Shown piece after piece: positions 37,827 to 47,152 of a DNA stretch of 64,000 bases; the stretch's first letter is position 1, and each line of letters starts with the position of its first letter. The notes under the pieces are model-generated. The model ran no database searches, was not told the DNA's origin, and saw nothing but the letters and a program-made list of their open reading frames with translations. The stretch covers positions 51,693 to 115,692 of the forward strand of contig JAFEDX010000198.1 of assembly GCA_018241365.1 (NCBI GenBank). Direction: 5' to 3'. Origin of the DNA: Pseudomonadota bacterium. GTDB taxonomy: Bacteria > Pseudomonadota > Gammaproteobacteria > Xanthomonadales > Rhodanobacteraceae. Both the position numbers and the translations under genes were made by a program.

Positions 37827-40601
37827 ATGCAGGAAACCCACGATCCCAGTGCTGGTAACCCCAGCGCCGACAACCCCGGCGCCTACAACCCCGGCGCCTA
37901 CAACCCCGGCGCCGTGGAAGCCGCCGCGCAGAAGTTCTGGTCCGACACCCGCGCATTCGAGGTGAAGGAAGACGCGTCGCGCGAAAAATACTATTGCCTG
38001 TCGATGCTGCCGTATCCGTCCGGTGCGCTGCACATGGGACACGTGCGCAACTACACGATCGGCGACGTGATCAGCCGCTTTGCGCGGATGCAGGGGAAAA
38101 ACGTGCTGCAGCCGATGGGCTGGGACGCGTTCGGGCTGCCGGCGGAAAACGCGGCGATCAAGCGCGGCGTCCCGCCCGGCAAGTGGACGCGCGAGAACAT
38201 CGCCCACATGCGCGAACAGTTGAAGGCGATGGGTTTTGCGATCGACTGGTCGCGCGAATTCGCGACCTGCGATCCGTCGTACTACGTGCACGAGCAGCGG
38301 ATGTTCGTGCGGCTGTTCAAGCAGGGGTTGGTGTACCGCAAGAACAGCGTGGTGAACTGGGATCCGGTGGATCAGACCGTGCTGGCCAACGAGCAGGTGG
38401 TGGATGGCCGCGGCTGGCGTTCCGGCGCGCTGGTCGAGAAGCGCGAAATCCCGCAGTGGTTCCTCAAGATCACCGCCTATGCCGATGAATTGCTGGATGG
38501 CCTGGACAAGCTGCCGGGCTGGCCGGATGCGGTCAAGATCATGCAACGCAACTGGCTCGGGCGTTCGGAAGGCCTCGAGATCCGCTTCGACGTCGAGGGC
38601 GGCGGCTCGCTGGAAGTGTTCACCACGCGGCCCGACACCTTGATGGGCGTGACCTATCTCGCGGTCGCGGCCGAGCATCCGCTGGCGGTCGAGGCCGCGC
38701 GCGGCAACCCCGCGCTGCAGAAGTTCATCGACGAATGCCGGCAGGGTGGCGTGTCCGAGGCGGAACTCGAGACCAAGGAAAAGAAGGGCATCGACACCGG
38801 CCTGTTCGCGCTGCTCCCGGTGACGGGCGAGCGCATCCCCATCTGGATCGCCAACTTCGTGCTGATGGGCTACGGCACCGGCGCGTTGATGGGGGTGCCG
38901 GCGCACGACCAGCGCGATTGGGAGTTCGCGACCAAATATGACCTGTTGATCCGGATGGTGATCGTCAGCGATCCGGTGCGCGACGCGATCCGCGAACTCG
39001 GCCGCGACGCCGCCGACAACACCGACGCGATGAGCGCGGCGCTGGGCCAGTCGCAGCCGATCGACGTGGCCGAACCGGGACCGGTGGGGGGACTGCTGGA
39101 GGCCTTCGAGAACCGCATCATCACCGAGGGTCCGTTCACCGGGCACGGCACGCTGGTGAACTCCGGCGAGTATGACGGCATGGATTACCGGCAGGCGTTC
39201 GATGCGCTGGCCGAACGTTTCGAGCGCGAAGGCCGCGGCAAGCGGCGGGTCAACTGGCGCCTGCGCGATTGGGGCGTGTCGCGGCAGCGCTACTGGGGTT
39301 GCCCGATCCCGATCGTGCATTGCCCGAAGTGCGGTGCGGTACCGGTACCGGAAGACCAGTTGCCGGTGAAGCTGCCGGAAGACGTGGCGTTCTCGGGCGT
39401 GCAGTCGCCGCTCAAATCCGATCCGGAGTGGCGGATGACGCGCTGCCCCGGCTGCGGCGGTCCGGCCGAACGCGAAACCGACACCTTCGATACCTTCATG
39501 GAATCGAGCTGGTATTACGCGCGCTACTGTTCGCCGGGCGCGCCGACCCAGGTCGACGCGCGCGCGAATTACTGGTTGCCGGTGGACCAGTACATCGGCG
39601 GCATCGAGCACGCGATCCTGCACCTCTTGTATTTCCGCTTCTACCACAAGCTGCTGCGCGACGCGGGACTGGTGCATTCGGACGAACCCGCGACCAACTT
39701 GCTGTGCCAGGGGATGGTGGTCGCGGAAACGTACTGTCGCGAAGATGCGAACGGCGACAAGACCTGGATCAATCCTGCCGACGTGGACATCCTGCGCGAC
39801 GAACGCGGGCGCGTGACCGGGGCCACGCTGAAGGCCGATGGCCAGCCGGTGTCGATCGGCGCTTCGGAGAAGATGTCGAAATCCAAGAACAACGGCGTCG
39901 ATCCGCAGACGATGATCGACAAGTACGGCGCCGACACGGTGCGGCTGTTCTCGATGTTCGCCTCGCCGCCCGACCAGTCGCTGGAATGGAACGAAGCGGG
40001 CGTGGAAGGCATGGCGCGCTTCCTGCGCCGCTTCTGGCGCGAAGTGGTAACGCACGCTGCGCAGCCGGATCACCCCGAAGTCAACGCCGCGGCATTGAAC
40101 GCCGCACAGAAGGCGTTCCGCCGCCAGGTCCATGAAACCATCGCCAAGGTCGGCGACGACATCGGTCGCCGGCGCAACTTCAATACTGCGATTGCGGCCC
40201 TGATGGAGCTGCTGAACGCGGTGCAGAAGTTCGACGACATGGGCGACACCGGGCGTGCGCTGCGCCACGAAGCGCTGGAAGCGATGGTGCTGCTGCTGAA
40301 CCCGTTCACGCCGCATGCCAGCCACGCGTTGTGGCAGGTACTCGGGCACCGGGAAACGCTGGTCGAGGACGTGCCGTGGCCAATGGCCGATTCCGCCGCG
40401 CGGGTGCGCGACAGCGTGACGCTGGCGGTGCAGGTCAACGGCAAGCTGCGCGGCACGCTGGAAGCCGCGCCCGACGCTTCGCGCGACCTGCTTGAGACAC
40501 AGGCCCGCGCATTGCCCAACGTCGCTGCCGCCATCGAAGGCAAGACCGTGCGCAAGGTGGTGGTGGTGCCGGGGAAGATCGTGAATATCGTCGCGAACTG
40601 A
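37827..40601 (+). CDS. leuS: leucyl-tRNA synthetase
   Basis: This class I synthetase charges tRNA-Leu and has 924 residues. HIGH appears as [15 protein letters not shown] and KMSKS as [15 protein letters not shown]. The CP1 editing domain carries [21 protein letters not shown], and a zinc knuckle has CPKCG and CPGCGG. The anticodon and C-terminal domains are complete. The N-terminus is odd: residues 6-30 are five pentapeptide units ([25 protein letters not shown]) encoded by a 15-bp tandem repeat, before the family sequence resumes at [12 protein letters not shown] 37827 is the nearest start before this block. Confidence 0.97.
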   Translation: MQETHDPSAGNPSADNPGAYNPGAYNPGAVEAAAQKFWSDTRAFEVKEDASREKYYCLSMLPYPSGALHMGHVRNYTIGDVISRFARMQGKNVLQPMGWDAFGLPAENAAIKRGVPPGKWTRENIAHMREQLKAMGFAIDWSREFATCDPSYYVHEQRMFVRLFKQGLVYRKNSVVNWDPVDQTVLANEQVVDGRGWRSGALVEKREIPQWFLKITAYADELLDGLDKLPGWPDAVKIMQRNWLGRSEGLEIRFDVEGGGSLEVFTTRPDTLMGVTYLAVAAEHPLAVEAARGNPALQKFIDECRQGGVSEAELETKEKKGIDTGLFALLPVTGERIPIWIANFVLMGYGTGALMGVPAHDQRDWEFATKYDLLIRMVIVSDPVRDAIRELGRDAADNTDAMSAALGQSQPIDVAEPGPVGGLLEAFENRIITEGPFTGHGTLVNSGEYDGMDYRQAFDALAERFEREGRGKRRVNWRLRDWGVSRQRYWGCPIPIVHCPKCGAVPVPEDQLPVKLPEDVAFSGVQSPLKSDPEWRMTRCPGCGGPAERETDTFDTFMESSWYYARYCSPGAPTQVDARANYWLPVDQYIGGIEHAILHLLYFRFYHKLLRDAGLVHSDEPATNLLCQGMVVAETYCREDANGDKTWINPADVDILRDERGRVTGATLKADGQPVSIGASEKMSKSKNNGVDPQTMIDKYGADTVRLFSMFASPPDQSLEWNEAGVEGMARFLRRFWREVVTHAAQPDHPEVNAAALNAAQKAFRRQVHETIAKVGDDIGRRRNFNTAIAALMELLNAVQKFDDMGDTGRALRHEALEAMVLLLNPFTPHASHALWQVLGHRETLVEDVPWPMADSAARVRDSVTLAVQVNGKLRGTLEAAPDASRDLLETQARALPNVAAAIEGKTVRKVVVVPGKIVNIVAN
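37842..37916 (+). repeat. 15-bp tandem repeat inside leuS
   Basis: There are five consecutive 15-bp units, the last four nearly identical (consensus AACCCCGGCGCCTAC). They encode NPxAx pentapeptides at LeuRS residues 6-30. Unit length is a multiple of three, so copy-number change would keep the frame. Confidence 0.9.
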
Positions 40602-40768
40602 GAACCTTCGGATAACCTGCTGCGCTCGCCAGCTTGCGTGCCGGCGGTGCTCGCAATGCTCACGTACTGACGTGTGCGCTCCGCTTGCTGCGCTCCGGCG
40701 ACCCGCAATCACGGAGTTCTTTCGCCATGGATGGCGTTGTTCGCTCGCGACGGTTCTCCGAAGGTTCT
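40601..40768. repeat. long inverted-repeat element anchored at the leuS stop codon (element A)
   Basis: The left arm (40601-40617, AGAACCTTCGGATAACC) begins at the last base of the leuS stop. The right arm (40752-40768) is its reverse complement at 16 of 17 positions. Inside is a core at about 40640-40693, centred on ACGTACTGACGT, that is shared with the element after rsfS. A CGCCAT-GG-ATGGCG hairpin lies at 40723-40736. It fills most of the 235-bp gap before lptE, and no gene is seen in it. It could fold into a long imperfect hairpin ending leuS mRNA. Confidence 0.75.
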
Positions 40769-40836
40769 TTCAAGACGTGCGCCACTGGGAGTCGCTGCTA
40801 TCCTTCGCGCTGGCCCTGAAGTTCGGAGCGTCGGTA

Positions 40837-41379
40837 ATGCGCCGTAGGCAATGGTTGCTGGGTTTGTTGTGCGTTACCGGTATGGCCGCACTCGCCGGCT
40901 GCGGTTTCCACCTGCGCCGCAATGCGGCGTTGCCGGCGCCGATGGCGCAGCAGGTCTATCTGCAGGTCAACGGCGGCGGGGATTTCCCGCGCTCGCTGGC
41001 AGCGGCGTTGCGCGCCAGCAAGGTCGAAGTGCTGGATACCGCGGGCACGGGCGCCGCGACCCTGTCGGTGCCGGTGGCACAGTTCTCGTCGCGCCTGTTG
41101 ACCACCGGCGGCGTCCAGCGCGTGGGCGAGTATGTGGTGGGATTCCAGGTGCAGTTCGCGCTGGCCGATGCCGAAGGCAAGGTCGTGGTGCCGCTGCAGA
41201 CGATCAACCTGTCGCATGAGTTCGCGGTGGACCAGACCCAGCTGACCGCGATCAGCAGCGAGACCGAGGCGATCCAGCGCAGCCTCGTGCGCGAGATGAC
41301 CGATGCGGTGATGCGCCGTCTCGAGGCACGCGCCCACGTGCCGGCCGCGGCATCGGCCAGCGCCACCAGCGCGGGTTGA
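40837..41379 (+). CDS. lptE: LPS-assembly lipoprotein LptE
   Basis: This is a 180-residue outer-membrane lipoprotein that plugs the LptD barrel in lipopolysaccharide export. Signal and lipobox are MRRRQWLLGLLCVTGMAALAGC. The mature start GFHLRRNAALP is typical of LptE, as is the two-layer fold indicated by TINLSHEFAVDQTQLTAISSE. ATG 40837 is chosen because the signal peptide starts there. holA follows with the stop and start overlapping or nearly so, as in E. coli. Confidence 0.92.
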   Translation: MRRRQWLLGLLCVTGMAALAGCGFHLRRNAALPAPMAQQVYLQVNGGGDFPRSLAAALRASKVEVLDTAGTGAATLSVPVAQFSSRLLTTGGVQRVGEYVVGFQVQFALADAEGKVVVPLQTINLSHEFAVDQTQLTAISSETEAIQRSLVREMTDAVMRRLEARAHVPAAASASATSAG

Positions 41380-41381
41380 GC

Positions 41382-42410
41382 GTGGCCGGCGAGCTCGAAA
41401 ATTTCCTGAATACGCTCGCCAAGGGCGAACTCGCGCCGGTGTACCTGTTGGGCGGCGAAGAACCGTTGCAGCTGCAGGAAGCCGCCGATGCCGTGCGTGC
41501 GCGGGCGCGTGCACTGGGCTTTGGCGAGCGCGAAGTGCTCGACGTCGAAGCGCATTTCGACTGGGATCGCCTCGCCCGCAGCGGCGCCAGCCTGTCGCTG
41601 TTCGCGTCGCGCCGGCTGATCGAGTTGCGCCTGCCTACCGGCAAGCCGGATCGCGACGGCGCCGTGGCCATCACCGAGTGGTGCAAGGCGCCCGCGCCCG
41701 ACACCGTGCTGTTGATCAGCGCCGCCGAGTGGAGCAGGAAGCACGAAGGCGCGTGGGTCAAGGCGGCGGAACGCGCCGGCGTCTATGTGTGGCTGCGCGC
41801 GCCGCGCCTCGACCAGCTTCCCGCCTGGATTCGTGCGCGCATGCGCGCGAAAGGTTTCGCGCCCGACGACGACGCAGTGGCGCTGTTGGCCGCGCGCGCG
41901 GAGGGCAACCTGTTGGCCATAGCACAGGAGATCGACAAGCTCGCCGCGTTGCGCTCGGACGGGCCGGTCGACGCGGAAGAATTGGAAGCGCTGGGCGCCG
42001 ACAATGCGGTGTACGACGTGTTCAAGCTCACCGACGCGGCGTTCGGCGGCGACGCGGCGCGCGCCGTGAAGATATTGAACGGCCTGCGTGCGGAAGGCGA
42101 AGACGTGATTCCGATGCTCGGCTGGATGCTGAACCAGCTCGACCTGGCGTTGCGGTTGTCGTCGGCCGTCGACTTCGCCAGCGCGGTGCGCAACGAACAC
42201 GGCATGTGGCCCGCGCGCCAACAGTTGTTCGCGGACGCGTTGAAACGGGCGGGGCGCGGCAACGCCCATTGGCGGCGTTGCCTCGCGGAGTGCGCGCGCA
42301 TCGATCGCATGGCCAAGGGTCGCGAGATGGGCGACCCGTGGCGAGAGATGGAGCGCCTCGTGGTTGCGATCGCGCAGCCGCGCGCCGCGGCCACGCTGCT
42401 GGTCGCGTGA
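41382..42410 (+). CDS. holA: DNA polymerase III delta subunit
   Basis: This is the clamp-loader delta subunit, which opens the beta sliding clamp. It has 342 residues from GTG 41382; a TTG at 41376, overlapping the lptE stop, is an alternative start. Family features are APVYLLGGEEPLQLQEAADAVR at the N-terminus, a central AAA+-like domain lacking Walker motifs, and DVFKLTDAAFGGDAARAVKILNGL in the collar region. Its location between lptE and nadD is conserved. Confidence 0.92.
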   Translation: MAGELENFLNTLAKGELAPVYLLGGEEPLQLQEAADAVRARARALGFGEREVLDVEAHFDWDRLARSGASLSLFASRRLIELRLPTGKPDRDGAVAITEWCKAPAPDTVLLISAAEWSRKHEGAWVKAAERAGVYVWLRAPRLDQLPAWIRARMRAKGFAPDDDAVALLAARAEGNLLAIAQEIDKLAALRSDGPVDAEELEALGADNAVYDVFKLTDAAFGGDAARAVKILNGLRAEGEDVIPMLGWMLNQLDLALRLSSAVDFASAVRNEHGMWPARQQLFADALKRAGRGNAHWRRCLAECARIDRMAKGREMGDPWREMERLVVAIAQPRAAATLLVA

Positions 42411-42415
42411 TCCGC

Positions 42416-43063
42416 ATGCGCCCATTGGCGATTTTCGGCGGCACCTTCGACCCGGTCCATATCGGACATCTGCGCGCAGCGTGGGAAGCTTCGGAAGCGT
42501 TGGGTGCCGACGTCTACCTGGTGCCCGCCAAGGTGCCGCCGCATCGCCCGCAACCGGTCGCCAGTGCGGAACAGCGCGCGGCGATGCTGCAGGTGGCCCT
42601 GGCGGGCCAGCAGCGTCTGCGACTCGACCTGCGCGAGCTGCATCGCGAAGGGCCGTCGTACACGTTCGATACGCTGACGTCGCTGCGCACCGAAATCGGC
42701 AATTCGCGCCCGCTGGTGCTGCTGATCGGCGCGGACGCGTTCGCAGGCTTGTCGTCGTGGCACCGCTGGCAGGCCTTGTTCGACCTCGCGCACATGTGCG
42801 TGCTCACCCGGCCCGCGCAGGTTCCGGCCATGCCGGAGGCCCTGGCGGCGGAAGTCGCGCCGCGTCTCGTGGAACATGTGGATCGCTTGCGGTCGGAACC
42901 GGCAGGCAGGGTGCTGAACATGGTGGTCACGTCGCTGGGTATTTCCGCGACGCGTATCCGCAACCTGCTGGCCGCGGGCGCCGAACCGCGCTGGCTGGTG
43001 CCGGATGCGTTGCTCGCCGACCCCGTTTTGCTGGAGCCCTACCGCAGGGCGGCGGGGGCCTGA
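42416..43063 (+). CDS. nadD: nicotinate-nucleotide adenylyltransferase
   Basis: This is a 215-residue nucleotidyltransferase that makes deamido-NAD from nicotinate mononucleotide and ATP. The motif GGTFDPVHIGHLRAA is the (H/T)xGH nucleotidyltransferase signature and SLGISATRIRNLL the C-terminal ISSTxIR motif. ATG 42416 is chosen; a GTG at 42407 overlaps the holA stop and is also possible. rsfS follows, the usual order. Confidence 0.95.
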   Translation: MRPLAIFGGTFDPVHIGHLRAAWEASEALGADVYLVPAKVPPHRPQPVASAEQRAAMLQVALAGQQRLRLDLRELHREGPSYTFDTLTSLRTEIGNSRPLVLLIGADAFAGLSSWHRWQALFDLAHMCVLTRPAQVPAMPEALAAEVAPRLVEHVDRLRSEPAGRVLNMVVTSLGISATRIRNLLAAGAEPRWLVPDALLADPVLLEPYRRAAGA

Positions 43064-43160
43064 ACGCGCAGGGCGGGGTCGCACTTGCGCTCGTGGCCCG
43101 CAGGTGCATACTGATGCCGCGCGATCCGCGTGCCCACCAAAGGCCGAGGCCTTCGAGAAC

Positions 43161-43571
43161 TTGACCAGCCAAGCCAGGCAGCGCTCTTCCACCCTCCCTG
43201 TTACCCGTCCTCCCAGCCTTGCCACCTTGCGCCGGCGTGTGCTCGCCGCCCTCGATGAGTTGAAGGCACACGACATCCGCGAAATCGACGTGCGCGGGCG
43301 AACTTCCATCGCCGACCTGTTGATCATCGCTTCCGGCACGTCCTCCCGCCACGTCAAATCCCTTGCCGACGAAGTCGTCAAGTTCGCCAAGCGCGCGGGC
43401 ATGTTGCCGCTTGGCGTCGAAGGCGAGGCCGAAGCCGAATGGGTGCTGGTCGATCTCGGCGACATCATCGTGCACGTGATGTTGCCGCGCATCCGCGAGT
43501 TCTACGGGCTGGAACGCCTGTGGACCGTCGGCGACCAGGCGCCGGAAGCCGAAGCCGCGAACGATCGTTGA
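43161..43571 (+). CDS. rsfS: ribosomal silencing factor RsfS
   Basis: This is the Iojap/RsfS family protein, which binds L14 on the 50S subunit and blocks subunit joining in stationary phase. Landmarks are LKAHDIREIDVRGRTSIADLLIIASGTSSRHV and VEGEAEAEWVLVDLGDIIVHVML. The start is uncertain: TTG 43161 gives 136 residues, and the frame is open further upstream into nadD. A long repeat element begins in its stop codon. Confidence 0.92.
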   Translation: MTSQARQRSSTLPVTRPPSLATLRRRVLAALDELKAHDIREIDVRGRTSIADLLIIASGTSSRHVKSLADEVVKFAKRAGMLPLGVEGEAEAEWVLVDLGDIIVHVMLPRIREFYGLERLWTVGDQAPEAEAANDR

Positions 43572-43711
43572 GAACGCCTTGAGAGCTACTGCGCTCGACA
43601 TCTCGCGCGCCGGCAGTGCTCGCAATGCTCACGTACTGACGTGTACGCTCCGCTTGCTGCGCGCTGGCGACGCGCGACCTGTCATCGCTCGTAACGCTCT
43701 CAAGGCGTTCT
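43571..43711. repeat. long inverted-repeat element anchored at the rsfS stop codon (element B)
   Basis: The left arm (43571-43586, AGAACGCCTTGAGAGC) starts at the last base of the rsfS stop. The right arm (43696-43711) is its exact reverse complement, 16 of 16. The core at 43609-43662 is nearly identical to that of the element after leuS (only a few differences in 54 nt), including ACGTACTGACGT. The arms differ from those of element A, yet each pairs with itself. It fills the gap before rlmH; no gene is seen in it. Confidence 0.8.
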
Positions 43712-43726
43712 TGGAATAGGAATGTC

Positions 43727-44197
43727 ATGCACGCGAAGCTGATCGCGGTCGGCGAACGCATGCCGGGCTGGGTGGCGGAAGGCTTCGCGGAATACGCCAA
43801 GCGCCTGTCGCGCGAGCTGCCGCTGGAGCTGGTGGAGATCAAGCCGGGTGCGCGCGGCAAGGGGCGTGACGATGCGCGCGCCATCGCGGACGAAGGCGCG
43901 TCGCTGCTGTCGGCGGTGCCGCGTGGCGCGCATGTCGTCGCGCTCGATGGCCGGGGCACGGTATGGTCGAGTGAACAGCTGGCGACGCAACTGTCGGCGT
44001 GGCGCATGGCGGGGTGCGATCTTGCGTTCCTGATCGGCGGCCCCGACGGCCATGCGCGCGATGTGTTGCAACACGCCGACCAGCGCTGGTCGCTGGGCCC
44101 GCTGACCCTGCCGCACATGCTGGTGCGGTTGCTGGTTGCCGAGCAGTTGTACCGCGCGGTGAGCATCGTCAATGGCCATCCCTACCATCGCGCATGA
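43727..44197 (+). CDS. rlmH: 23S rRNA pseudouridine-1915 N3-methyltransferase RlmH
   Basis: This is a 156-residue SPOUT methyltransferase that methylates pseudouridine 1915 in helix 69 of 23S rRNA. The C-terminal trefoil-knot motifs are [11 protein letters not shown] and [28 protein letters not shown]. The stop overlaps the maf start (ATGA), so the two are coupled. Confidence 0.95.
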   Translation: MHAKLIAVGERMPGWVAEGFAEYAKRLSRELPLELVEIKPGARGKGRDDARAIADEGASLLSAVPRGAHVVALDGRGTVWSSEQLATQLSAWRMAGCDLAFLIGGPDGHARDVLQHADQRWSLGPLTLPHMLVRLLVAEQLYRAVSIVNGHPYHRA

Positions 44198-44769
44198 CGC
44201 TCTGGCTCGCCTCGCAGTCGCCGCGCCGGCACGAGTTGCTGAAGCAGCTCGGCGTGGTATTCGAGACCGTGGACGTGGATGTGCCGGAAGTGCGCGGCGC
44301 GGACGAATCGCCGCATGCGTATGTTGAACGGGTGGCGCGCGACAAGGCCACGGCGGGATTCGCGGCGATCCGCGGACGCGATCCGGAGGCCGTCGTGCTG
44401 GGTGCCGATACCGAAGTCGTGCTGGATGGCCGGGTGTTCGGCAAACCGCGCGATGCCGGCGACGCGACGGCGATGCTGCGCAGCCTGTCCGGACGCAGGC
44501 ATGCTGTGGTCTCCGTCGTCTGCTGCATCACGCAGCATCGCAAGGAGACTGCGGTCTGCGAATCGTGGGTGACGTTCGCAGATCTGGACGATGCCGCCAT
44601 CGCGCGCTACGTCGCGACCGGCGAGCCGTTCGGCAAGGCTGGCGGTTATGCGATCCAGGGCCGCGCGGCAAGTTTCATCGCGCACCTGTCGGGCAGTTAT
44701 TCGGGCGTGATGGGTTTGCCCTTGTTCGAAACCGCCGGCCTGCTCCGCGGGGCCGGGCTCGCGGCGTGA
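44194..44769 (+). CDS. maf: Maf family nucleoside triphosphate pyrophosphatase
   Basis: This is a 191-residue Maf protein that hydrolyses non-canonical or excess nucleotides (the YhdE type acts on dTTP/UTP). Motifs are [34 protein letters not shown], and [16 protein letters not shown]. It overlaps rlmH by 4 nt and is followed by rng, the conserved maf-rng order. Confidence 0.94.
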   Translation: MTLWLASQSPRRHELLKQLGVVFETVDVDVPEVRGADESPHAYVERVARDKATAGFAAIRGRDPEAVVLGADTEVVLDGRVFGKPRDAGDATAMLRSLSGRRHAVVSVVCCITQHRKETAVCESWVTFADLDDAAIARYVATGEPFGKAGGYAIQGRAASFIAHLSGSYSGVMGLPLFETAGLLRGAGLAA

Positions 44770-44908
44770 CGGCGGCTGAACGCCCGCGATTCGCGCATCG
44801 ACAGGTACACACACGCCGGGCTATAAGGGGCGGGCGATCGCTTGATGGATGAAGGTTCCGGAAACCCGATCCGCATGCCCGTCGCACCGACTTTGGATAG
44901 ACCTGCCC

Positions 44909-46390
44909 ATGACCGAGGAAATCCTGATCAACGTCACGCCCCGCGAAGCGCGGGTCGGAGTGGTCGAAAACGGCATGCTGCAGGAGGTGCACATCGAGCG
45001 CAGCGGCCATCGCGGCTACGTCGGCAACATCTACTGCGGGCGCGTGAAGCGGGTGATGCCCGGCATGCAGGCCGCGTTTGTCGATATCGGCCTGGAGCGC
45101 AGCGCGTTCCTGCATGCCGCCGACATGGCGCATCCGGCGTTGAACTCCGAACCGATCGATGGCGTGGATGCGGCGCCGGCCAGCGTCCCCTCGATCACCG
45201 AGCTGGTACACGAGGGCCAGCGGGTGATCGTGCAGGTCATCAAGGATCCGATCGGCAGCAAGGGCGCGCGGCTGTCCACCCATCTTTCCATTCCCTCGCG
45301 CTATCTGGTGCTGCTGCCCGACAGCGCGACGCTGGGCGTGTCGGTGCGCATCGAGGGCGAGGCCGAGCGCGAGCGGCTGCGCGGTTTGCTCGCCGGGCTG
45401 GTCGAGGGCAGCAAGTTCGGGTTGATCGCGCGCACCAATGCCGAAGGGCTGGAGCGCGATGCGCTGGCCGAGGACGTCGCCTACGTCACCCGCGTCTGGC
45501 AGGTGGTGGCCGAGGCGATCGCGCGCGCGCAGCCCGGCCAGCGCGTGTACGAGGAGCCGGCGCTGCCGTTGCGCGTGCTGCGCGACCTGATGCACGACGA
45601 CATCGAGAAGGTGCGCGTGGATTCGCGCGAAACCTTCGAGCGCACCCTGGATTTCGCGCGCCAATTCATGCCGGAACTCGCCGAGCGCGTCGAACACTAT
45701 CCGGGCGAACGCCCGATCTTCGACCTGTACGGTGTCGAGGACGAAATCCAGAAGGCCCTGCGCAAGGAAGTACCGCTGAAATCAGGCGGCTACCTCGTGA
45801 TCGACCAGACCGAGGCGATGACCACGATCGACGTCAACACCGGCGCCTACCTCGGCGCGCGCAACCTCGAGGAAACCGCGTTCCGCACCAACCTCGAAGC
45901 CGCGCAGGCGGCGGCGCGGCAACTGCGGCTGCGCAACCTCGGCGGCATCATCATCATCGACTTCATCGACATGCACGACGACGAGCACAAGCGCCAGGTG
46001 CTGCGCACGCTGGAAAAGGCGCTGGCACGCGACCATGCCAAGACCACGGTGTACGAGATGTCGCCGCTCGGCCTCGTCGAGATGACCCGCAAGCGCACCA
46101 CCGAGAGCCTCGCTCGCCAGTTGTGCGAGCCGTGCCCTGCATGTTCCGGGCGCGGCATCCTCAAGACCGCCGAGACGGTCGGTTACGAGATCTTCCGCGA
46201 GATCACCCGTGCAGTACGCCAGTTCGAAGCGGAGAAATTGCTGGTGCTGGCCTCGCCGCGCGTGGTGACGCGCATGCTGGAAGAAGAATCCGCGGCAGTC
46301 GTCGAGCTGGAAGCCTTCATCGGCAAGTCGATCCGGTTCCAGCCTGAGGAGCAGTACGGGCAGGAGCAGTTCGATGTCGTGCTGCTTTGA
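44909..46390 (+). CDS. rng: ribonuclease G
   Basis: This is a 493-residue RNase E/G family endoribonuclease that matures the 16S rRNA 5' end and decays some mRNAs. The S1 domain (GYVGNIYCGRVKRVMPGMQAAFVDIG), the RNase H-like and DNase I-like catalytic region (TIDVNTGAYLGARN, IIIIDFIDMHD) and the zinc-link CxxC (CPAC) are visible. It lacks the long C-terminal scaffold of RNase E. ATG 44909 (MTEEILINVTPREAR) matches the family. Confidence 0.96.
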   Translation: MTEEILINVTPREARVGVVENGMLQEVHIERSGHRGYVGNIYCGRVKRVMPGMQAAFVDIGLERSAFLHAADMAHPALNSEPIDGVDAAPASVPSITELVHEGQRVIVQVIKDPIGSKGARLSTHLSIPSRYLVLLPDSATLGVSVRIEGEAERERLRGLLAGLVEGSKFGLIARTNAEGLERDALAEDVAYVTRVWQVVAEAIARAQPGQRVYEEPALPLRVLRDLMHDDIEKVRVDSRETFERTLDFARQFMPELAERVEHYPGERPIFDLYGVEDEIQKALRKEVPLKSGGYLVIDQTEAMTTIDVNTGAYLGARNLEETAFRTNLEAAQAAARQLRLRNLGGIIIIDFIDMHDDEHKRQVLRTLEKALARDHAKTTVYEMSPLGLVEMTRKRTTESLARQLCEPCPACSGRGILKTAETVGYEIFREITRAVRQFEAEKLLVLASPRVVTRMLEEESAAVVELEAFIGKSIRFQPEEQYGQEQFDVVLL

Positions 46391-47152
46391 TTGCATGTGC
46401 ACTTCGTGCAGTTGCAACGGCATCCTTGTCTATTTCCGCCCGCCTCCCGGGCGGGGCGATGAACCTTACGAACGTCATTCCGGTGAAAGCCTGGACCCAG
46501 TGACTTCTATTCGACATCCTTGTCTCTTTTCCGCGCCCCTCCCGGGGACGCGGGTGACTTTCTCTTGTGTGGCCAAGAGAAAAGTCACCAAAGAGAAGGC
46601 CACCCCGCGAACACACCCTGAGCACATCCATGTGCCCAGGGTTCGCGTGTGGCCGTCGGGGTTCGCCGACGATACATCCATGTATCTGCGGCGAACTGGC
46701 GCGCTTCCTGCGCGCCACCCTGCGGGCAATTCCGTCGTCCCCTCGCCGTGTTCGAGGGGCCCCGTTTCGCGCGCATCCTGCGCGCGTGGTGCGACGAAGC
46801 ATGTTGGTTACTCTCGCCCCGAACGAGGCCACGGATGGCCGGTCGTCGAAGCGACCACCGCGCCGTTGCATGACGCCGAGCATCGCAGCGGCAAGCGGGA
46901 GCAAGGCGCGCATGTCCGAGCACACGGATGTGCGAGTTCGCGCCGGCCCGCTTGGCGCGAGAGGCGCAGGGAAGTTTCTGCGGCACGATGCCGCAGAAAC
47001 CGGCATGCCAGGCGCAATGGTTTTGGCGACTTTTGCCGAAACAAAAGTCGCACGCTCGCGGCAGCGAGTGGAACCGCTTTGCAGGGAGCGCGCGGAAAAA
47101 GACAACGGCGTTGCGGCCAATCCGTGATTCGCTGGACGCGTGAGGCCGCGCG
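46391..47152. repeat. 762-bp non-coding hairpin mosaic between rng and yhdP
   Basis: No credible gene is seen, although frames are open on both strands. Successive stems include GTGACTTTCTCTT with its partner (46554-46588), GCACAT-CC-ATGTGC (46622-46635), GATACAT-CC-ATGTATC (46671-46686), GCACA-CGGA-TGTGC (46920-46933), a perfect 12-bp stem GTTTCTGCGGCA (46974-47000) and GCGACTTTTG / CAAAAGTCGC (47026-47051). A CGTCATTCCGGTGAAAGCC stretch near 46473 resembles a widespread proteobacterial intergenic repeat. The region splits an otherwise tight rng-yhdP pair. Confidence 0.65.

Noticed and set aside
37551..40712. Very long open frame (~1050 codons) antisense to leuS
   Set aside because: It mirrors leuS codons in a GC-rich genome; composition is His/Arg/Gln-rich with no domain, and leuS itself is unmistakable.
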